NCBI RefSeq assembly: GCF_036898465.1
Contig: NZ_JARUMJ010000001.1
Location: 4,898,001-4,962,000 of the forward strand
DNA: 64,000 bases
Direction of reading: 5' to 3'
From: Streptomyces sp. B21-105
GTDB lineage: Bacteria; Actinomycetota; Actinomycetes; Streptomycetales; Streptomycetaceae
The first letter of the stretch is position 1; the number at the start of each line of letters is the position of its first letter. Below, piece by piece: positions 8,440 to 18,343 of this stretch. A program made the translations under genes and the position numbers. Below the pieces are notes generated by a model that was given only the letters and a program-made list of their open reading frames with translations, ran no database searches and was not told the origin of the DNA.

Positions 8440-8775
8440 TGGCTGATCTTCCTCACAGTCGACACCGGAGCGCGGTGCGGCCGGGGCACCGCTGTCGGAC
8501 CCGCCGCAGAAGGTCGCGTCGCCCGCGGTGCGGGACATCGCCGGCCGCCCGGCCGAAGAGAGTGCTGCACGACCGGGACATCAACGCCGCGATCAATGTG
8601 AAGACGGCCGCCGGACTGGCGGTATCGGCCTGCGGAGCGCCGGTAAGACCTGGAGCAATCCCGGCACAGCGCGAAGAAACAGGAAGCCACGGATTCCCGA
8701 CCGCACCCTGTGCCGCGGCGGCACAGCAACGATCGAGAAGGCCAGAATCCTCGCCCTTCAGGGTGAGGTGCCATC
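8440..8775 (+). pseudogene. TnpB (IS200/IS605-type) C-terminal remnant
   Basis: One frame contains HDRDINAAINVKTAAGLAVSACG, the last RuvC motif and tail of actinobacterial TnpB proteins; the Asp in HDRD is the third catalytic residue. The preceding zinc-finger segment is degenerate and the rest of the gene is gone. Downstream, near 8750-8775, CCTCGCCCTTCAGGGTGAGG forms a small hairpin like the right end of IS605-group elements, the region that in intact elements also encodes the guide RNA. This copy cannot make a functional nuclease. Confidence 0.65.
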
Positions 8776-9157
8776 AAATCTGGGCGCGGGTCACCACCGC
8801 CTGGGACGGCGACCTCGTCGCATCCCCGCGGCGTCCCGTAGCGAGCTTCCTGACCTGGTTCAGTCGGTCGTGGCTCAGGAGCACGATCGTGCAGGCCCGC
8901 CGACCGTCCGCGGAGGACCTGCGACTGGAGGGCGCGCAGGGGACGCCGGGAGCCCGTAGTTCCTGTCGTGGTGCGGCACCCACCGACCGGCTCAAGCAAC
9001 GCAAGAACCCCCGGGTCGCGGCCCCCGAGCCGTCGGGGCCGCCCGGCGCGCTCGCGCCCAGCGACTCCGCCTCCCTCGGGGGGCGCCGGCGGGGGAGGGC
9101 CGGGAGCGGCCCGGCCGACCGGCCGACCCCTCCGGCTCGCCGTCCTCCACGAGCCCG

Positions 9158-9418
9158 GTGAAGCCCGCTCGTACTAAAACGGCAACAGAGGAGGAGCCCG
9201 CCGAGGAGTCGGACGATGGGGTCGAGGCGGTACCCAAGACGGACGCCCCGGCCGCCGAGAGCTCGACTGCGGAGCTGTCGGTGGCCGCTCACCGGACCGG
9301 CACCGAGGCCCCCCTCGACCTCTCCGACCGGCGGATTCCGGTGTTCGCACTGGGCGTGGGGCTGGCTCTGGCGGGCCTCGGCATCGGCTTCCTCGGGGTG
9401 CGGATGCGCCGCCGCTGA
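9158..9418 (+). CDS. Short protein with C-terminal membrane anchor, possibly truncated
   Basis: An 86-residue reading frame rich in Glu/Ala/Thr that ends in one transmembrane helix (VFALGVGLALAGLGIGFLGV) and an Arg tail (RMRRR), the layout of a C-terminal anchor. The frame continues upstream (ADPSGSPSSTSP) without a convincing start or ribosome-binding site, so this may be the surviving end of a larger surface protein whose N-terminus was lost near the TnpB remnant. No LPxTG motif is visible. Confidence 0.45.
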   Translation: MKPARTKTATEEEPAEESDDGVEAVPKTDAPAAESSTAELSVAAHRTGTEAPLDLSDRRIPVFALGVGLALAGLGIGFLGVRMRRR

Positions 9419-9490
9419 GCGGCTCGCGACGGCCCGGGTCCCCCTTGAGTCGGACCTCCGGCGTCCGCCTCAGGACGCTTGTCCGCGCGG

Positions 9491-9517
9491 ACTTACTCGG
9501 TATACATACTCGGTATG
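9491..9517 (+). promoter_or_regulatory. PadR operator with probable leaderless promoter
   Basis: Two direct copies of TACTCGGTAT (9494 and 9508) lie immediately before and over the ATG of the PadR gene. TATACA at 9501 is a plausible -10 box that would put the first transcribed base at about the ATG, since no Shine-Dalgarno is present. PadR proteins commonly bind ATAC/GTAT-containing sites at their own promoters. Confidence 0.6.
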
Positions 9518-10171
9518 TCCATCCGCCACGGGCTTCTCGCCCTCCTCGAACACGGCCCGCGCTACGGCTCACAGCTCCGTACGGAGTTCGAGTCCCGCAC
9601 CGGCTCCACCTGGCCGCTCAACGTGGGTCAGGTCTACACGACGCTCAGCCGGCTTGAACGCGACGGCATGGTCGTGCAGGACGGCGAGGACGAGGCCGGC
9701 CACCCGCTCTACGCGATCACCGACAGCGGTCGCGTCGAACTTCGCAGCTGGTTCGAGAACCCCGTCGACCGCACCAGCCCGGCCCGTGACGAACTGGCCA
9801 TCAAGCTGGCCATGGCCGTCGGGGCGCCCGGGGTCGACATTCGTGACGTCATCCAGTCCCAGCGCCGGCACACCGTGAAGGCCATGCAGGACTACACCCG
9901 GCTGAAGGCGCAGGCCCTCACCGCCGTGGAGAAGAACGGGGTCCGGGAGCGGGACGACATCGCCTGGCTCCTCGTCCTGGAGCAGCTGATCTTCCAGACC
10001 GAGGCCGAGGCGCGCTGGCTCGACCACTGCGAGTCCCGGCTGATCCGTCTCTCGTCGACCGCCCCGGCGGCGGGGCCGGAGCCGGCCTCGCCGGGGGCGG
10101 CAGCGGGAGCGGCGGGGATGGGGGCGCGGGCGGGGGCCGGGGCAGAGGGGGCCGCACGCCACCGCCCGTGA
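9515..10171 (+). CDS. PadR family transcriptional regulator
   Basis: A 218-residue regulator. The N-terminal winged helix reads MSIRHGLLALLEHGPRYGSQLRTEFESRTG...LNVGQVYTTLSRLERDGMV, the standard PadR signature, and a helical dimerisation domain follows (residues about 90-185), then a Gly/Ala-rich tail. The ATG at the end of the TACTCGGTAT repeats is preferred over the frame's earlier codons. It lies directly upstream of an ABC transporter pair, the usual arrangement for PadR regulators of efflux systems, so it probably represses itself and perhaps the transporter. Confidence 0.9.
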   Translation: MSIRHGLLALLEHGPRYGSQLRTEFESRTGSTWPLNVGQVYTTLSRLERDGMVVQDGEDEAGHPLYAITDSGRVELRSWFENPVDRTSPARDELAIKLAMAVGAPGVDIRDVIQSQRRHTVKAMQDYTRLKAQALTAVEKNGVRERDDIAWLLVLEQLIFQTEAEARWLDHCESRLIRLSSTAPAAGPEPASPGAAAGAAGMGARAGAGAEGAARHRP

Positions 10172-10357
10172 TGTCCGCCCTTCACGACCGGCCTTGAGCA
10201 CCCGAACGACCGAGTCCACCGGCTCCACCCGACCCACCCGTAGCACCTGAAGACTCCGAACCACCCGACCAGACCCATACCGTACGCACAGCGCCGCTAA
10301 CGACCGTCCGTCGCACCGACGTCCGGCCGTTCGCCGGCGTACGCCCGAGGGGGAACC

Positions 10358-11091
<734 letters not shown>

Positions 11092-11095
<4 letters not shown>

Positions 11096-13959
11096 CGACC
11101 TGGTTCCACTCCTGGCGGGTCGCGGTCCGCATCGCCCGCCGTGACGCCTGGCGCTCCAAGGGCCGCAGCTTCCTCGTCCTCGCCATGATCGCGCTGCCGA
11201 TCCTGGGCGTGAGCGCCCTGGACCTGACCGTGCGCAGCGCCGAACTCACCCCCGCGCAGCGGATGGAGCGCACCCTGGGTGCCGCCGACGCTCGCTTCTC
11301 CGACGCCCGGACGGCCGGCGTGGCCATCCTGCAGGACCCCATCGGCGAGCAGCACGCCCCGGCCGGGGACTACGACTCGCCGGGCAAGTCCTGGCCCGAC
11401 GGCCCGACCGATGTCACCAAGACCATCCCGGCCGGTTCGACGGTGCTGACCGACAGCAGGGGCAGTGCCAAGCTGACCACCAGGCACGGTCTGCTCCAGG
11501 CCGAGGTCCGTGAGCTGGCCGCCGCCGATCCCGTCGCCCGGGGCATCATGCGGCTGCAGGAGGGCCGCTTCCCCGAGGAGAACGACGAGGTCGCCGCGAC
11601 CACCCGGTTCCTGGAGAACAGCGGACTGTCCGTCGGCTCCACCCTCACCGCCCGCGGCTTCGACCGCACCTATGTGATCAGCGGCTCGTACGAGCTGCCC
11701 AGCGACCTCACGGCACAGCAGGTCAACGTCCTGCCGGGGGCCTTCCTCGCGCCGTACGCCAAGGCGGTCGAGAAGGCCGGACTGCCGAAGCCCGACGTCT
11801 CCACCACCTACCTGGTGAAGAAGTCCGGTGGTTTCACGTGGAACACGGTCCAGGCGATCAACGTTAAGGGTGTCCTGGTCACCTCGCGCGCCGTGGCCCT
11901 CGACCCGCCCGCCGACTCCGAGGTGCCGCTCTACCAGAAGGAAGGCTGGGCCAACTACGAGAGCAGCGGGGCCGCCGACGCCGCCGATCTCGCCGCCGTG
12001 GGCACGGTCGTCGGTCTGGCTATGCTGGAGATCTGCCTGCTCGCCGGTCCCGCCTTCGCCGTCGGTGCCCGTCGTTCCCGCCGCCAGCTGGGCCTCGTCG
12101 GCGCCAACGGCGGTGCCCGCAGCCACATCCGGGCCATCATGCTGAGCGGCGGCCTCGTCATCGGTGTCGCGGCGGCCCTGGTCGGCACGGTCCTCGCCCT
12201 GATCCTGACCTTCGCCCTCCGGCCGCTCCTCGAGGACTATATGGGGCAGCGGTTCGGCGGCTTCACCGTCAAGCCTCTGGAACTGCTCGCCATCGCCGCG
12301 CTCGCCGTCCTCACCGGCCTGCTCTCCGCGATCGTCCCGGCCGTCACCGCCTCCCGGCAGACCGTCCTGGCCTCCCTCACCGGCCGTCGCGGCGTGCGCC
12401 GCAGCAACCGCGTGCTGCCGCTGATCGGCCTCGGCGCCTTCCTGCTCGGCGCGGCCATCGCCCTGTACGGCTCGGTCGTCTCCGACCAGTTCGTCCTGGT
12501 CGCGGGTGGCTCGGCCATCGCCGAGCTGGGTGTGGTCGCCATGACGCCCGCCCTGGTCGGCCTGTTCGGCCGGGCCGGCCGCTGGCTGCCGCTCTCGCCG
12601 CGCCTCGCCCTGCGGGACGCCGTCCGCAACCGGGGCCGTACGGCACCCGCTGTCGCCGCCGTCCTGGCCGCCGTCGCGGGCACCGTCGCCGTCTCGACGT
12701 ACGCCGCGAGCCGCGACGCCCAGAGTCTGGCCGAGTACCGGGCCAGCCTGCCGTACGGGGCCGTCGCCACGCTCGTCACCGAGGAGGGCGGCCGGGACGT
12801 CCCCGAGGTCCGCGACGCCGTGCAGCGGACGCTGCCCGTCGACGTCCGCGCCGACGTGTTCCGGATCGCCGTCGGCAAGCCCGGCTGCGCCCCGTATGGC
12901 GAAGGCGAGGGCTGTGGCCGCTTCGAGGTCGTCATCCCGCCGGCCAACGAGTGCCCGCTGTGGGTCAGCACCCCCGACGGCTCCGACCCGGCGGAGAAGT
13001 ACACCAAGGAGCAGCGGCGCGCGCTCGCCAAGGACTGGCGCTGCCTCTCGCGCGACAGCAACGGCATCTACGTCGAGAGCGGTCTCCTCATCGCCGACGC
13101 CCCGCTCCTGAAGGTCCTCGGCATCGACGACCCGGGCGCGGCCAAGGCCCTCGCCGACGGAAAGCTCCTCAGCTTCCACAAGCCCCAGGTCGGCAGGAAC
13201 GGCACCGTCGGCATCAAGCTGATCACCGACCTGAAGGCCGCCGACCGCGCCGCCGAGCAGAACAAGCCGGTCCCGGGCGAGCTGAAGTCCTTCCCCGCCT
13301 ACCAGGTGGCCGGCTCGCCCGACTCCTACGGACTGCAGAGCGTGCTCAGCCCCGCCGCCGCCAAGGCCGCCGGGCTGACCACCGTCCCCCTCGGCGCCTT
13401 CTTCAGCACCGACCGGATGCCCAGCACCGAGGAGCGGCAGAAGCTCGACGCCGAGATCGCCAAGCTCGGCAGCGACGTCGAGCTGACCGTGGAGCAGGGC
13501 TGGGTCGACGAGAACGGGCTCGTCCTGCTCGCGCTGACCGTCTTCGCCGGCCTGGTCACCATCGGTGCGGCCGGCATCGCCACCGGTCTCGCCCAGGCCG
13601 ACGCGGAGGCCGATCTCAAGACGCTCGCAGCGGTCGGCGCCCCGCCCCGGGTGCGCCGCACGCTCAGCGGCTTCCAGTGCGGTGTGGTCGCCGCGATGGG
13701 TGTGGTCCTCGGCTCGGCTGCCGGTGTCCTGCCCGCGGTCGGGCTGCGGCTCACCGAGGAGCGCGAGCAGATGCGCTTCTACCAGGAGGCTCTCGACCAT
13801 GGCTGGGGCGGAGCCGGTGACGCCCCGCCGTACGTGCCGATCGTCGTCCCCTGGGAGACACTCGCCGCCCTCCTGGTGGCCGTGCCCCTCGGCGCCGCCC
13901 TGCTGGCCGCGCTGGTGACCCGCTCGCGCGGGGCGCTGGCCCGCCGCGCCGCGCACTGA
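11092..13959 (+). CDS. ABC transporter permease, FtsX-like
   Basis: A 955-residue permease. An N-terminal membrane helix and a large extracytoplasmic domain precede a first group of membrane helices (about residues 300-480, including VVGLAMLEICLLAGPAFAVGARRSRRQLGLVGANGG, the FtsX core), a second large extracytoplasmic domain (residues about 530-800) and a final FtsX domain (TVFAGLVTIGAAGIATGLAQADAEADLKTLAAVGAPPRVRR). The duplicated layout is typical of actinobacterial FtsX permeases partnered with the ATPase immediately upstream. It starts at GTG, translationally coupled. Confidence 0.92.
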
Positions 13960-14054
13960 GCCTCCGTCGCCGGACCGTGCTCCTGGACGAGGGTGGATCA
14001 CCCTCGTCCAGGGGCACACCGTGTGGGAAAGCATGCGTGCGAGAGAATGGCGGC

Positions 14055-14144
14055 ATGGAGATGCCGAGGAATGACAGGTCGCAGGAGAGCCCCCAGGTCC
14101 TCATCCTGGGCCAGGACGGGACGGCGCTCGGCGGCACTGACTAG
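14055..14144 (+). pseudogene. Truncated 5' fragment resembling bpa (bacterial proteasome activator)
   Basis: The 29-codon frame MEMPRNDRSQESPQVLILGQ...GTALGGTD-stop resembles the N-terminus of Streptomyces Bpa/PafE, an ATP-independent proteasome activator of about 170-180 residues. The conserved ring-forming helices and the C-terminal tail that docks onto the proteasome are absent. The frame ends about 240 bp before the first tRNA-derived repeat, so the rest may have been lost when mobile DNA arrived. The assignment rests on remembered family sequence only. Confidence 0.45.
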
Positions 14145-14381
14145 GGATCACCTTCCGTCCCGGCCGTACTCCTTGGTCGGTCTGCACGCTGTCGCGAACC
14201 AGGTAGGCCGACAGGGCACGCCACGTGGTGATGACGAGGTAGTCCCCGTCCGGAGGGATGCTGCTCGAAGCTGGCCAGCGCTTCCGGGCATCTCTACCTC
14301 TGGGCGCGGCGACCGTTGCGCGGGGCCCGATCTCGGGGTGCGGGAGTACTCGCAAACCGCAGCAACGACACCCCTATGGAA
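14145..14381. other. Junction DNA without a recognisable gene
   Basis: No open frame here has convincing coding character. The stretch joins the chromosomal flank to the first tRNA-Gly-derived repeat. Confidence 0.4.
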
Positions 14382-14459
14382 CAAGCCCCGGGTCGCTGAC
14401 CTGGGGCTTGAAGAAGAGCGGGTGACGAGAAGCGAACTCGCGCTCTCAGCTTGGGAAGC
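14382..14459. repeat. Degenerate left attachment site (tRNA-Gly 3' part plus terminator hairpin)
   Basis: A hairpin with CAAGCCCC/GGGGCTTG ends (14382-14410) is followed at 14416-14459 by 44 bp matching the 3' portion of tRNA-Gly(CCC) with one substitution. The same hairpin-plus-tRNA arrangement recurs near 19132-19208 and 41866-41945. This copy is probably the displaced original tRNA end, the outermost attL of the tandem integration, now drifting. Confidence 0.8.
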
Positions 14460-14694
14460 GATGGCGCTTGCACGGCCGGATGGTCGCTGACCTGCGCGGA
14501 TTCATCGTGCCGACACCGTGGCACGGGCCCGTTCACACCGCGGCTGACCGTGGGGGCACGCTATGGGCAGGCCACCACCAGCGATCGAGTCATATGTGCG
14601 TGCGGCGCTCCGCACCGACCGGTCGGCGTCGTCTGCCGGGCTGACCTGGAATGTCCGTTGCGAGTGCAGATCCGACACCAAGGCGTGGCCGCGT

Positions 14695-14736
14695 CGATGT
14701 TGGTGAAGTATTCTTCTATGTACATCACCAACATCG
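14695..14736 (+). promoter_or_regulatory. 12-bp inverted-repeat operator of vapBC
   Basis: CGATGTTGGTGA (14695-14706) and its exact complement TCACCAACATCG (14725-14736) flank an AT-rich 18-bp spacer that probably holds the -10 region. The ribosome-binding site of vapB follows at 14740. This is the expected place and form for the site bound by the VapB-VapC complex. Confidence 0.75.
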
Positions 14737-14751
14737 TGCGGGAGGTGCCAC

Positions 14752-14973
14752 ATGTCTGTGACCCAGATCGACATCGATGACGACGCCTTGGAACGCGCCA
14801 TGGCTCTGGCCAGGGTCAGGACCAAGAAGGAGGCGGTCAATCTCGCTCTGCATTTCTACGCCGAGCAGCAGGAGCGTGCGGCGCGCATCAGCCGTCATTT
14901 CGAGCGTGCGCGTGAGTGGGGTGCCGTCGAGGACGCCGAGCGCCTGCACCGTGCGGAGAAGCACAGCCGGTGA
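14752..14973 (+). CDS. vapB: VapB-type antitoxin
   Basis: A 73-residue antitoxin. The N-terminus (SVTQIDIDDDALERAMALARVRTKKEAVNLALHFYAEQ) is the ribbon-helix-helix fold of the actinobacterial VapB group, and the charged C-terminal tail (EDAERLHRAEKHSR) would wrap the toxin. GGGAGG lies 6 nt before the ATG. The gene overlaps vapC by 4 bp (GTGA). It is probably autoregulated through the inverted repeat immediately upstream, and probably helps stabilise the integrated element. Confidence 0.88.
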   Translation: MSVTQIDIDDDALERAMALARVRTKKEAVNLALHFYAEQQERAARISRHFERAREWGAVEDAERLHRAEKHSR

Positions 14974-15380
14974 TCTACTTGCTCGACACGTCCGGCCTGG
15001 TCCGGCTGCTCCGTGATTCAAAACTGCAATCGGCCTGGTACGACGCGATCGATGCCGGGGCCATCGCATCCTGCTATGCGCAACGCACCGAGTTTCTTCA
15101 CAGCGCCCGGACCGGACGCGAGTACGACGAGATCGTGGAGATGTTCACCGATCTCTACCCCGACGTGTCGGTGCCGAAGAACGCGGGGCGCTGGATCGGC
15201 GGGGTGCAACATCGTATGGCCCAGGCCGGGGAGCATCGCAGTGCCTCGGCGGTGGACCTCGTGATCGCTGCCACCGCTGCCCACCACGGCTTGGCCGTCC
15301 TCCACGACGACGCCGACTACCGTGCCATCGCTCGGCACGCGTCCGACCTGGCCGAGCACAACATCCACGACGTCTCCTGA
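14970..15380 (+). CDS. vapC: VapC-type PIN-domain ribonuclease toxin
   Basis: A 136-residue PIN-domain protein. It has YLLDTSGLVRLL with the first acidic residue, the second acidic site in the RTEFLHSAR segment, SASAVDLVIAATAAHHGLAVLHDDADY with the third and fourth acidic residues, and the usual length. VapC toxins cleave tRNA or rRNA when VapB is degraded. The GTG overlaps the vapB stop. All expected catalytic positions appear intact, so it should be active. Confidence 0.88.
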   Translation: MIYLLDTSGLVRLLRDSKLQSAWYDAIDAGAIASCYAQRTEFLHSARTGREYDEIVEMFTDLYPDVSVPKNAGRWIGGVQHRMAQAGEHRSASAVDLVIAATAAHHGLAVLHDDADYRAIARHASDLAEHNIHDVS

Positions 15381-15528
15381 GGCGGCGTGGAGGGCCGGAT
15401 CTCGCCAGCCCTCCCTCCGAGGACGGCGAGGCCCTGCAGGGCGTCATGCCCCTACAGCCGGACCTCGACGAAGCCCGCGGTCCTACCGGATGACGTATGG
15501 ACGCACGCCACGACTCGACAGCACTGGG

Positions 15529-15910
15529 CTACGGCGCTGCGTCGCAGGTCTTGCCAGGTTTCACGCTCACCACGGCCGTCCATGGCAACGAGACTTTGCC
15601 GTCCGTCTCGGAGCTGATCTCCACGTGATGCTCGTCAGCGACGATCAGCTCGCCACACAGCACATCGGTGTTCGTCCGCACTACGACCGGTTGCACGATG
15701 CGTCGACGGGGCGGCCATTCCGGCGGCGACAGCGTTCCGGGCACGGAGCAGCTCGGCACACCAGGCGGCTGGATCGTCGGGGTCGGCAGGTGGAGTGGGG
15801 TCGGTGTGCCGGTCGAGGCGGTCGCGTCGGTGGGCACGCCATCTGCGGGCGACGTCCACGGGCAGGATCGGGTACGGCGAGTCGAGGATGTGGGACCGTA
15901 TCGCTTCGCG
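15529..15910 (-). pseudogene. Frameshifted hypothetical protein gene
   Basis: The minus strand reads RSHILDSPYPILPVDVARRW...AAWCAELLRARNAVAAGMAAP, then continues only in another frame as VVVRTNTDVLCGELIVADEHHVEISSE...VSLPWTAVVSVKPGKTCDAAP-stop. The two halves have consistent coding character and join near 15715, so a single frameshift appears to have broken one gene of about 125 codons. I do not recognise the family; the second half has a small beta-barrel look. Confidence 0.45.
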
Positions 15911-15921
15911 GACGTAACACG

Positions 15922-16038
15922 ATGCTGTCCCGCATCGAACGCGCTCAACGCCGCTGCGACATCGACGACCTTGTCGCCCTCGCCCAGGCCCTCCGGGTCT
16001 CGCCGCTGGCCCTCCTCCAGGGGATCCGCGCCGCGTAG
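15922..16038 (+). pseudogene. XRE-type regulator C-terminal remnant
   Basis: The frame LSRIERAQRRCDIDDLVALAQALRVSPLALLQG is the end of an XRE helix-turn-helix domain as seen in small regulators of Streptomyces integrative elements. The first helices, including the recognition helix, are missing and the upstream sequence reads as a different, broken gene on the other strand. Confidence 0.5.
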
Positions 16039-16179
16039 CCCGGGCGACGCCCGCCGAACGGCCTGCCACGCCGAACCACTCCCGAGTAAAGGACCCAACG
16101 GCCTTGCGCCGACCCGCAATACCCTCTGCTCTTTCCCGCTCCCAGCGCACCGCCCACACCGCGCAGGAGGTGACCGCGA

Positions 16180-16392
16180 ATGGCTGACCGCCTCCTGACC
16201 GTGGCCGAAGCCGGCGAAATGCTCGGCACGGGCGAGCGCTTCGTCCGCCGCCTGATCGCCGAGCGCCGCATCCGCTATGTGAAGCTCGGCCGCCCGGTCC
16301 GTGTCCCCGAGAGTGCGATCGCCGAGTACGTCGAGGCGCGCACCGTCGCGCCGGTCCGCCGTGTCCGTACCCGCTTCGGGAGGGCGGCCTGA
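16180..16392 (+). CDS. xis: Excisionase (MerR-like helix-turn-helix)
   Basis: A 70-residue DNA-binding protein with LTVAEAGEMLGTGERFVRRLIAERRIRYVKLGRPVRVPESAIAEYV, the winged-helix fold of AICE excisionases. GGAGG precedes the ATG. Its stop overlaps the ATG of the integrase by one base (TGATG), the standard xis-int coupling of pSAM2-type elements. It would direct the integrase to excise the element. Confidence 0.88.
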   Translation: MADRLLTVAEAGEMLGTGERFVRRLIAERRIRYVKLGRPVRVPESAIAEYVEARTVAPVRRVRTRFGRAA

Positions 16393-17498
16393 TGGCGGCA
16401 CGCAAGCCGCAGCGGCGGCGCGAGTTCGGCACGGTACGCAAGCTCGCCTCTGGCCGGTGGCAGGCCCGCTACCTCGGCCCGGACGGACAGCGGTACACCG
16501 CCCCGGAGACGTTCGAGACCAGGTCCGATGCCCAGGACTGGCTCAACCTCGTCCGCGCCGACATCGAGCGCAACGTATGGCGCGACCCGGATGCCGGCGC
16601 GGTCAACTTCGGGAAGCACGCACTCCGTTGGATGGAGGAGCGCGGCCTGGCCCTCACCACCGTCGACCGCTACGACGGCCTGCTGCGCCTGCACCTCCTG
16701 CCGACCTTCGGTGGCAAGGACCTGGACGAGATCACCCCGCCCTCCGTCCGCACATGGCGAGCCGAGCGCCTGAAGGCGACCGGCGCCACCACGGTCGCCA
16801 AGTCGTACCGCCTGCTGAAGGCCATCCTGCAGACCGCGGTCGGCGACGACCTCCTCCGCAGCAACCCATGCCGCATCAAGGGCGCCGGCAAGGAGGAGGC
16901 CGACGAGCGGCCCACCGCCACCATCGAGCAGGTCTTCGACCTGGCGGACGCAATGGGTCCCCGCTGGCGCCTGATGGTCCTGCTCGGCGCCTTCGCCTCC
17001 CTCCGCCCGGAGGAGCTGGCCGAACTGCGCCGTCGCAGTGTCGATCTCGACGAATGCTCGCTGCGCGTCACGCAGGCTTCCCCGGAGCTGACCAACGGCA
17101 GGCGCGTCACCGGCGACCCCAAGACCCGGGCGGGCAAGCGCACCGTCTACCTGCCCGACTTCATGCTCCCGGAGCTGCGTCGCCACCTGCAGTGGTTCGC
17201 CGAGAAGGGGTCGGACGGCCTCCACTTCATCGGCGAGAAGGGCGCCCCCTTCCGTCGCTCGACCTTCGGTCGGAAGTGGCGCAAGGCCAGGGCCAAGGTC
17301 GGGATGCCGGACAACTTCCGCTTCTACGACCTCCGGCACACCGGCAACACCCTGGCCGCCGACACTGGCGCCAAGTTGAAGGACCTCATGGTCCGCGCCG
17401 GCCAGTCCTCGGAGCGGGCCCAGCTGATCTACCAGCACTCGACGGTGAAGCATCAGCGCAGGCTGGCGAAGGGCATCGACGCCGAGGTGCGGCAATAG
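16392..17498 (+). CDS. int: Site-specific tyrosine integrase, element 1
   Basis: A 368-residue tyrosine recombinase: an Arg-rich N-terminus, an AP2-like arm-binding region (RYLGPDGQRYTAPETFETR), a SAM-like core-binding domain (residues about 75-155), and a catalytic domain with the first Arg in SLRPEELAEL, the FYDLRHTGNT box (Tyr where many members have the first His) and the nucleophile Tyr in LIYQHST. It is about as long as pSAM2-type Int and strongly similar to the integrase at 38946. The target is inferred to be tRNA-Gly(CCC). Confidence 0.93.
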   Translation: MAARKPQRRREFGTVRKLASGRWQARYLGPDGQRYTAPETFETRSDAQDWLNLVRADIERNVWRDPDAGAVNFGKHALRWMEERGLALTTVDRYDGLLRLHLLPTFGGKDLDEITPPSVRTWRAERLKATGATTVAKSYRLLKAILQTAVGDDLLRSNPCRIKGAGKEEADERPTATIEQVFDLADAMGPRWRLMVLLGAFASLRPEELAELRRRSVDLDECSLRVTQASPELTNGRRVTGDPKTRAGKRTVYLPDFMLPELRRHLQWFAEKGSDGLHFIGEKGAPFRRSTFGRKWRKARAKVGMPDNFRFYDLRHTGNTLAADTGAKLKDLMVRAGQSSERAQLIYQHSTVKHQRRLAKGIDAEVRQ

Positions 17499-17666
17499 CT
17501 GCGCGGGACGGCAGCAGGCCCGCGAGGCGTAGTCGCCCCGCCAACACGGGAGCCTGGGGCTCCAGTAAGTGCCAAGCCGGAGCCCCGCGCCCTGCACCGC
17601 CTGCATGGCAGATCGGAGACCGACCACATCACTCGCAATAGCATTTCCAATGGCATACTTGGAGTC

Positions 17667-17948
17667 ATGTCTGATGACGACGTGGATTTCCTCCCTGGTG
17701 ACGGTCCCACCAGCGGCATCTCCGTGACCCTGACCGCTGGCACCCTGCAGGCGATCCGTGAGCGGGTCGGCAAGCGGGGTGTCTCGGCCTACCTGGAGAA
17801 GGCGGCGCAGCAGCAGATCGAGCGGGAAAACCTGGACGAGCTGATCGCCGATTTCGACAGGGTGCATGGTCCGGCCGACCCGGAGGCTGTGGCGGCCAAG
17901 CGTGCCAGGCTTACCGGCGGTGCCTTGGGTGCCGGGGCCGCCGCGTGA
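17667..17948 (+). CDS. CopG-like antitoxin
   Basis: A 93-residue protein with GISVTLTAGTLQAIRERVGKRGVSAYLEKAAQQQIERENLDELIADF, the ribbon-helix-helix plus acidic tail of a VapB/CopG-like antitoxin. Upstream, TCCAA-N8-TTGGA (17646-17663) ends just before the ATG and may be the operator; GGAG serves as ribosome-binding site. It overlaps the PIN gene by 4 bp. A second addiction module within the same remnant would favour retention of the element. Confidence 0.82.
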   Translation: MSDDDVDFLPGDGPTSGISVTLTAGTLQAIRERVGKRGVSAYLEKAAQQQIERENLDELIADFDRVHGPADPEAVAAKRARLTGGALGAGAAA

Positions 17949-18343
17949 GCGGTGCCCTGGTCCTGGACAGCGAGGGCTTGGCCAAGGCGGTGCAGCGGGA
18001 CCGGGAGGTTCACGACTGGCTGACGGCCGCCCGTGACGCCGAGCTGCCGGTCGTCACCTCCGCTGCCGTGCTCGTCGAGGTCATCCACCCGAAGATCAAC
18101 GATGCCGCACTGAAGTGGACTCTCTCCCGGCTCCGGGTGGAGCCGGTCACGCAGGGCGTGGCGCAGGCTGCCGCCGCTCTGGTGCGAGCAGCGGGTCTGC
18201 ACGGTCACAAGTACGCCATCGACGCCATGCTGTGTGCGACCGCCCTCCAGCATCCCGGGCGGGTGACCATCCTGACCTCTGACGTCGAGGACATCGGTCT
18301 GCTCGCAGCCGGGCACCCCCGCGTGCTGGCCGAAAAGGTTTGA
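17945..18343 (+). CDS. PIN-domain toxin (VapC-like)
   Basis: A 132-residue PIN protein. ALVLDSEGLAKAV carries the first Asp, VVTSAAVLVEVIHPK the Glu, and HKYAIDAMLCATALQHPGRVTILTSDVEDIGLL the last acidic residues, in the order expected of PIN ribonucleases. The GTG overlaps the antitoxin stop (GTGA). It is distinct from the vapC at 14970 and belongs to a different PIN subgroup. Confidence 0.83.
   Translation: MSGALVLDSEGLAKAVQRDREVHDWLTAARDAELPVVTSAAVLVEVIHPKINDAALKWTLSRLRVEPVTQGVAQAAAALVRAAGLHGHKYAIDAMLCATALQHPGRVTILTSDVEDIGLLAAGHPRVLAEKV

Noticed and set aside
14101..14384. Minus-strand reading frame in the junction DNA
   Set aside because: It runs through tRNA-derived sequence and the bpa-like fragment and shows no recognisable motif.
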